Positions 59,197-64,000 of a stretch of 64,000 bases of DNA are shown in pieces. The position numbers were made by a program, and so were the translations under genes. Position 1 is the stretch's first letter. Every line of letters starts with the position of its first letter. Source of the DNA: Bacillus sp. JCM 19034 (GTDB taxonomy: Bacteria; Bacillota; Bacilli; Bacillales; Bacillaceae_D); the NCBI RefSeq assembly GCF_001310635.1, contig NZ_BAXR01000006.1, positions 62,001 through 126,000 on the forward strand, in the 5' to 3' direction. A model generated the notes under the pieces. That model was not told where the DNA came from and ran no database searches. It saw only the letters and a program-made list of their open reading frames with translations.

Positions 59197-60964
59197 ATGA
59201 CAAAGCAAATTGCAGGTGGCAGTTTTATTTTAGGAGAGGTCAACTATAGCTCAGTCACAACACCAGAGGATTTTAATTCGGAGCAACGAATGATCGCCGA
59301 AACAACGAAAGACTTTATCGACGGTGAGATTATTCCTCGTGATGAAGAAATTGAGGCACTTAATTATGATCTAACAGTCGAGCTCTTGAAAAAGGCAGGA
59401 GAAATTGGCTTACTAGGGCTGAAGTGCCAGAAGAGTATGGAGGCTTAGATATTGATAAAATAAGTTCAACCTTAATTAGTGAACGGCTAGCAAAAGGGTC
59501 TTCGTTTGCTTTATCATTAGGGCTCATGTTGGCATTGGCTCACTCCCAATCGTATATTTTGGAACAGAGGCTCAAAAGGAGAAGTATCTTCCTGACCTAG
59601 TAACAGGTGAAAAAATTGCCGCCTATTGTTTAACAGAGCCTTCTTCTGGGTCTGATGCACTTGGTGCAAAGACGATAGCTACTTTATCGGAGGACGGGGA
59701 CTATTATGTGTTAAATGGAAGTAAGCAATATATTACGAATGCGGCATTTGCTGATCTATTTATCGTTTATGCAAAAGTAGACGGGACAGAGTTTAGTACA
59801 TTTATAGTGGAACGTTCAATGGAAGGGGTCAGTGTTGGACCTGAAGAGAAGAAAATGGGTATTAAAGGCTCATCAACATGTCCACTCATTTTAGAGGATG
59901 TTCGTGTTCCAGTTGAAAATGTATTGTGGGATGTTGGGAAAGGACATTTGATCGCATTTAACATTTTAAATATTGGACGTTTTAAGCTTGCAGCGGGCTG
60001 CCTTGGTGCAGCGAAGGAAGCGATTGAGCTTAGTGCTCAGTATGCAAATGAACGTAAACAATTTGGTAAAGCGATCTCATCCTTTCCTCTTATTCAACAA
60101 AAGCTAGCAGAAATGAATGTTAAAGCTTACGTTTTAGACAGTGTTGTTTATCGTACTGCCGGCTTAATGGAAGAGCGACTAAGCCAAATAGAATCACTTC
60201 AAGATTCCGGTGCTGCTTCAGCCAAGGCGATAGCAGAGTATGCAATTGAATGTTCAATTAATAAAGTGTTAGGGTCTGAAACGTTGGATCAAATAGCTGA
60301 TGAAGCTGTCCAGATTCATGGCGGTTATGGCTTTGTGCAAGAATATAAGGTTGAACGGATTTACCGCGATTCTCGTATTAATAGAATTTTCGAAGGAACA
60401 AATGAAATTAATCGCTTGCTTATACCGGGGACATTACTAAAGCGGGCAATGAAAGGCGAGCTCCCGCTTATTCAGAAGGTACAGCAACTGCAAAAGGAAT
60501 TGCTTACCTATGTGCCTGTTCGATCGTTTGAAGGTCTCCTAGCTGAGGAGAAGCATTTACTTGAGGTAGCGAAGAAAATCTTTTTAATGGTTGGTGGAGT
60601 TGCGGTACAAAAATATCAATTACAGCTTGAAGAGCAACAAGAATTGCTAAGTCATTTAGCTGATATGATGATTGTTATTTACGGAAGTGAAAGTGCATAT
60701 GCAAGAACTATGAAAATAGTTGCAGAAAAAGGAGAGGAAAAAGCCAACCATTCAATCATTATGACGCAGGTTGCTGTTCATGAAGCATTTTCAACTGTTG
60801 AAGCACTGGCGAAGGAAATGCTTGTAGCTATGGAGGAAGGGGATGTTTTACGAACGCAACTATCTTTATTGAAGAAGCTTTCGCGTCGTTCGCCTATTAA
60901 TACGCTACTATTAAAGCGTCAAATTGCAGAAAAGGTCGTATCTGCTGAGAGGTTTGTTGTTTGA
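59197..60964 (+). CDS. fadE: Acyl-CoA dehydrogenase, FadE type (two frameshifts)
   Basis: About 590 residues after repair. ATG 59197 follows GAGGAGGAG. 'EQRMIAETTKDFIDGEIIPR' is the N-terminal helical domain; 'YCLTEPSSGSDALGAKT' and 'VLNGSKQYITNAAFADLFIV' are the middle beta domain. 'ADEAVQIHGGYGFVQEYKVE' and 'RDSRINRIFEGTNEINR' contain the FAD and catalytic Glu signatures. Breaks near 59420 and 59522 are each one G lost from GGGG. The long C-terminal extension (to 590) is typical of FadE of Bacillus. Passes electrons to EtfAB. Confidence 0.93.
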
Positions 60965-60974
60965 TGAAAATGAT

Positions 60975-61006
60975 GAGGGGTGTTGGTAGGCAAAATGGCA
61001 TCCCTC
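60975..61006 (+). terminator. Weak stem-loop in the fadE-lcfA gap
   Basis: GAGGGGTG pairs with CATCCCTC (one G-U) with further inner pairing; no T-tract. It might reduce lcfA expression or only reflect chance. Confidence 0.4.
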
Positions 61007-61040
61007 TACAACTAGATTAACAAATGAAGGGGTGTAAAGG

Positions 61041-62711
61041 ATGACCGAAAAGGTATGGCTAAACTCATATCCGCAAGAAGTGTCTTTGTCCTATGAATAC
61101 CCGAAGCAAAATCTCGCTCATTTTATGATCGACACAGCCATTAAATATCCGAAAAAGAAGGCACTATATTTTTTAGGAACGTCAATGACTTATGATGAAT
61201 TATTAACAAAAACATATACGTTTGCAAACGCTTTAAAAAATATTGGTATTCATAAGGGTGATCGTGTAGCGATCATGTTACCGAATTGTCCTCAAGCGAT
61301 CATTTCCTATTATGCGTCTTTAATGATCGGTGCAATTGTTGTACAAACAAATCCGACTTATGTTGAGCGAGAGCTTGAATACCAGCTCAATGATTCTGAT
61401 ACAAAACTAATAATAGCCCTCGATTTATTATACAACCGTATTCAACGGGTCGTTCCCAAAACAAATGTTGACTATCAAATTTTCACATCTATAAAAGATT
61501 ACTTACCTTTCCCCAAAAATCTTCTTTATCCACTAAAAGTAAAAAAAGATGGATTATCTATGGATGTTTCATATAGTGATTCTATTTATTCATTTACTAA
61601 GCTACTAAAAACAACATCTAGTATGCCAAGCACAGTTGAACTTGACCCAACAACAGATTTGGCTTTGTTGCAATATACTGGTGGAACGACAGGTGTGTCA
61701 AAAGGGGTCATGCTTACTCATTACAACTTAGTTGCTAATACACTGCAAACGAAATATTGGTGTTATCGAGGAGAAGAAGGTAAGGAAAGGTTTTTGGCAG
61801 CACTTCCTTTTTTTCATGTATTTGGCATGACTGTATTAATGAATTTATCAATGTGTATGGCCGGGGAGCTTATCTTGCTACCTAAATTTGATATTGACCT
61901 AGCGTTAAAAATGATTCAAAAGAGAAAAGCAACAATTTTCCCGGGAGCACCAACAATGTATATTTCATTAATTAATCATCCTGACGTTCAGAAGTATGAC
62001 TTATCATCTGTTAATATTTGTATAAGTGGAGCTGCCCCTCTACCAGGAGACGTACAGGAAACGTTTGAAAAACTGACAGGCGGCAAATTGATTGAAGGTT
62101 ATGGTTTAACAGAAACGTCTCCTGTCACACATGCTAATAACATTTGGGAGAAACGAAAGCTTGGGTCGATTGGAATCCCTTTTCCTGACACTGAAGCAAA
62201 AGTAGTTGATTCCGAAACAGGAGAAGAGATGGAGAGTGGTCAAATTGGCGAACTCATTATAAAAGGGCCACAAGTCATGAAAGGGTATTGGAAACAGCAA
62301 GGTGAAACGACTAAAACGTTACGTGATGGTTGGTTTTATACAGGCGATATGGCTAAAATGGACCAAGAAGGATTCTTTTCTATTATAGACCGTAAAAAAG
62401 ACTTAATTATTGCTAGTGGCTTCAACATTTATCCACGAGATATTGAAGAGGTTCTCTTTGGTCATCCAACCATTGTAGACGCAGTTGTTGTAGGTATTCC
62501 TGATGAATATCGTGGTGAGACGGTTAAAGCATTTATAGTCGTGAAAGAGGGAGCACAATTAAGTGAGGAGACAATTGATGCTTATTGTCGAGAACGGCTA
62601 GCCTCTTATAAAGTACCGAGAATTTACGAATTTAGAGATAGTTTACCAAAGACGTTAGTAGGAAAGACGTTGCGTAGAGTCTTAATAGAAGAGGAAAAGC
62701 AGAAAGGTTGA
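61041..62711 (+). CDS. lcfA: Long-chain fatty acid-CoA ligase
   Basis: 556 residues. AMP-binding signature 'YTGGTTGVSKGVMLTHYNL' (about residue 215), 'EGYGLTETSPVTH', 'GWFYTGDMAKMDQEGFFSII' and the C-terminal 'RKKDLIIASGFNIYPRDIEE' with catalytic lysine in 'KTLVGKTLRRVLI'. Activates fatty acids with ATP and CoA as the entry to beta-oxidation; probably peripheral at the membrane. Last gene of the fad cluster, ahead of a strong stem-loop. Confidence 0.93.
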   Translation: MTEKVWLNSYPQEVSLSYEYPKQNLAHFMIDTAIKYPKKKALYFLGTSMTYDELLTKTYTFANALKNIGIHKGDRVAIMLPNCPQAIISYYASLMIGAIVVQTNPTYVERELEYQLNDSDTKLIIALDLLYNRIQRVVPKTNVDYQIFTSIKDYLPFPKNLLYPLKVKKDGLSMDVSYSDSIYSFTKLLKTTSSMPSTVELDPTTDLALLQYTGGTTGVSKGVMLTHYNLVANTLQTKYWCYRGEEGKERFLAALPFFHVFGMTVLMNLSMCMAGELILLPKFDIDLALKMIQKRKATIFPGAPTMYISLINHPDVQKYDLSSVNICISGAAPLPGDVQETFEKLTGGKLIEGYGLTETSPVTHANNIWEKRKLGSIGIPFPDTEAKVVDSETGEEMESGQIGELIIKGPQVMKGYWKQQGETTKTLRDGWFYTGDMAKMDQEGFFSIIDRKKDLIIASGFNIYPRDIEEVLFGHPTIVDAVVVGIPDEYRGETVKAFIVVKEGAQLSEETIDAYCRERLASYKVPRIYEFRDSLPKTLVGKTLRRVLIEEEKQKG

Positions 62712-62734
62712 AGTGGCAAAAATGTCCCTAAAAT

Positions 62735-62770
62735 AAACACGGTGTCTAGCAATCGCAGACACCGTGTTTT
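62735..62770. terminator. Bidirectional terminator between lcfA and the regulator
   Basis: 13-bp perfect stem AAACACGGTGTCT (62735-62747) with AGACACCGTGTTT (62757-62769), T-runs available on both strands. Confidence 0.85.
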
Positions 62771-62776
62771 CGCGTT

Positions 62777-63430
62777 TTAAGTTTTAGAGGCAGACTTCTT
62801 ATTTTCCAATTTAAAAAGAAACTTGCAATGGTCGTCGCCATCTGTTTTACAACAAATTCGGTTAATGTTGTCTGTACCGATCACCTTTTTAAACATAGCT
62901 GTTTCACAGCGACAAGCTGTTTTAAATTCTTTGGCAATTGAAATAATCGGACAGTTGTATTCGACTAACTCAAATGTATGGTCATCGATTTTATTAATAT
63001 TCGCCATATAGCCTTTTTCATTTTGAATATTTGCGAGTTCATATAGCTTTTCATCTTGTGGTTTTTGTTGTACTCGTGCTTTATATTCCGTGGTGAGTCT
63101 TTGCTCTCTTTTTTTAAATAACTGTTCAATCGTCTCTTGACCATGAATCTCCTGAATGTCTCGCAGGAACTCAACACTCATTCCCTCGTAATTTTTTGGG
63201 AAAAGCCGTTCTCCTTTTGATGAGAGGGAGTAAACCTGAATAGGTCTTCCCATTGGTTGTTTTACTTCCTTCGATTGAATGAATTGATCTTTTTCGAGAG
63301 CACTCAAATGTTTTCTAACTGCCATGTGGGTTATATTTAATCGATCAGTTAAATCACTAACCGTTAAAGAAACATCTATCTTCAAAGCTTCAAGTATCTT
63401 CTCCTTAGTGGATTGTTTTGTTGTATTCAT
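62777..63430 (-). CDS. Winged-helix transcriptional regulator, SufR/ArsR-like with cysteine-rich C-terminus
   Basis: 217 residues. N-terminal winged helix 'TVSDLTDRLNITHMAVRKHL' with wing 'KQPMGRPIQVYSLSSKGERL'. The C-terminal half has cysteines in 'VEYNCPIISIAKEFKTACRC', 'RICCKTDGDDHCKFLF', the spacing seen in SufR-type regulators that bind an Fe-S cluster. It may report Fe-S status. Convergent with lcfA, so a direct link to the fad genes is unproven. Confidence 0.8.
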   Translation of the reverse strand: MNTTKQSTKEKILEALKIDVSLTVSDLTDRLNITHMAVRKHLSALEKDQFIQSKEVKQPMGRPIQVYSLSSKGERLFPKNYEGMSVEFLRDIQEIHGQETIEQLFKKREQRLTTEYKARVQQKPQDEKLYELANIQNEKGYMANINKIDDHTFELVEYNCPIISIAKEFKTACRCETAMFKKVIGTDNINRICCKTDGDDHCKFLFKLENKKSASKT

Positions 63431-63643
63431 TGCACTTCCTCGATTCTACATCTTGGATTTTAATTAATAGTTAATTATACAAGAAAGTATAAAAAAATAA
63501 AAGGATAAAGAACGAGAACGGCTAGTATTGATTTTTTAGCCTAAAAGGGGTAGAATCTAATGATGGTTATTAAACAATTTAGTATAAAAAGTAATCATAT
63601 AACGTGATATTAAATCATACAAGATAGGAAGGGTGATAAAGTG

Positions 63644-63889
63644 ATGGGAATAATAGTTGTTGAAATATGTGATGGTAGTTTAATTAATGAAATAGATGTA
63701 GAGTCTATCCTCGAAGCTGAGTTCCCTGAAGTGTCTGTAATTGAAAATAGTTGCCTTTCTTTCTGTGGTATGTGTGCGAAAAGACCGTATGCGATCGTAA
63801 ACGGTAAACGAATTTTTGCTAAGACAACAGAGGAATGTTTAGATAAAATTAGAAATCACATTGAATCAGAGCTGGTCATTTATTCATAA
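63644..63889 (+). CDS. DUF1450 family protein (YuzB-like)
   Basis: 81 residues from ATG 63644; GTG 63641 is an alternative one codon earlier, with GGAAGGGTGAT upstream. 'GIIVVEICDGSL' at the N-terminus and the cysteine motif 'NSCLSFCGMCAKRPYAIVNG' (CxxxCxxC, about residues 36-55) are typical of DUF1450. The cysteines may bind a metal. Function unknown. The final 111 bp of the window hold nothing I can support. Confidence 0.85.
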   Translation: MGIIVVEICDGSLINEIDVESILEAEFPEVSVIENSCLSFCGMCAKRPYAIVNGKRIFAKTTEECLDKIRNHIESELVIYS

Positions 63890-64000
63890 CAAGCAATGCT
63901 AGATTGCAATTGTAATCATTTTATGGTTTAATAGGTAAGTATTTTTTATACTTTTTAGTGTAATAATTTCTATTGAGACGATAGCTAGGAGAATGGTTAA

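Overview
The window looks like chromosome of a low-GC Gram-positive rod of the Bacillaceae, plausibly an alkaliphilic or soil Bacillus relative. The evidence is AT-rich sequence, GGAGG-type ribosome binding sites with GTG and TTG starts, a leucine T-box leader, a ykkC-class riboswitch, YesM/YesN-type two-component genes, a gluconate (gnt) operon and a fad/etf beta-oxidation island of Bacillus type. No phage, insertion sequence, CRISPR array, rRNA or tRNA was seen. The most striking general feature is technical: about 35 single-base insertions or deletions, mostly one base lost from a short homopolymer, break roughly 27 otherwise well-conserved genes. This pattern fits an error-prone assembly better than gene decay, so I annotate each such gene as one CDS spanning the break and state where it lies.

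Layout. 1-6.3 kb: tail of an ABC exporter, wrbA, a glyoxalase-fold protein, an alpha/alpha-barrel protein, a PH-domain remnant, a kinase-like protein and an acyl-CoA thioesterase-like hydrolase. 6.5-11 kb: an Lrp regulator divergent from an AhpD-like protein, three damaged or broken small genes (two methyltransferases and a GrpB fragment), a GNAT, a nucleotidyltransferase and a NUDIX hydrolase behind a ykkC-class riboswitch. 11-20 kb: a PaaX-type repressor divergent from a lone pyruvate dehydrogenase E1-alpha gene, a HAD phosphatase, a beta-propeller lipoprotein co-transcribed with an OmpR/histidine kinase pair, a LOG-family hydrolase, a YtkA-like lipoprotein and an HD phosphohydrolase.

20-31 kb: an RpiR regulator divergent from gnd-gntP-gntK (gluconate uptake, phosphorylation and oxidation), small membrane and lipoproteins, an acetamidase/formamidase, a radical SAM protein, an XRE regulator with a DUF3169 membrane protein under a 19-bp perfect palindrome, a GNAT and a 2-hydroxyacid dehydrogenase. 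31-44.6 kb: two consecutive carbohydrate-type ABC importers without ATPases. The first is preceded by a DeoR regulator and followed by a PHP-family metallophosphoesterase and a HAD phosphatase; the second is followed by a YesM/YesN sensor-regulator pair. Together they suggest import and dephosphorylation or hydrolysis of a phosphorylated carbohydrate or polyol.

44.6-64 kb: an NhaC-family antiporter, a saccharopine-dehydrogenase-like oxidoreductase, a leucine T-box in front of a stand-alone type-2 2-isopropylmalate synthase, a pentapeptide-repeat protein and a GNAT. Then comes a fatty-acid catabolic island: etfB-etfA on the minus strand, divergent from fadF-fadN-fadA-fadE-lcfA. These encode electron transfer flavoprotein, its membrane Fe-S oxidoreductase, the four beta-oxidation activities and acyl-CoA ligase. 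A cysteine-rich SufR-like regulator and a DUF1450 protein end the window.

The best candidates for a second look are the ykkC-class riboswitch in front of the NUDIX gene, with a visible ON-switch terminator, and the phosphoester-type ABC cluster.
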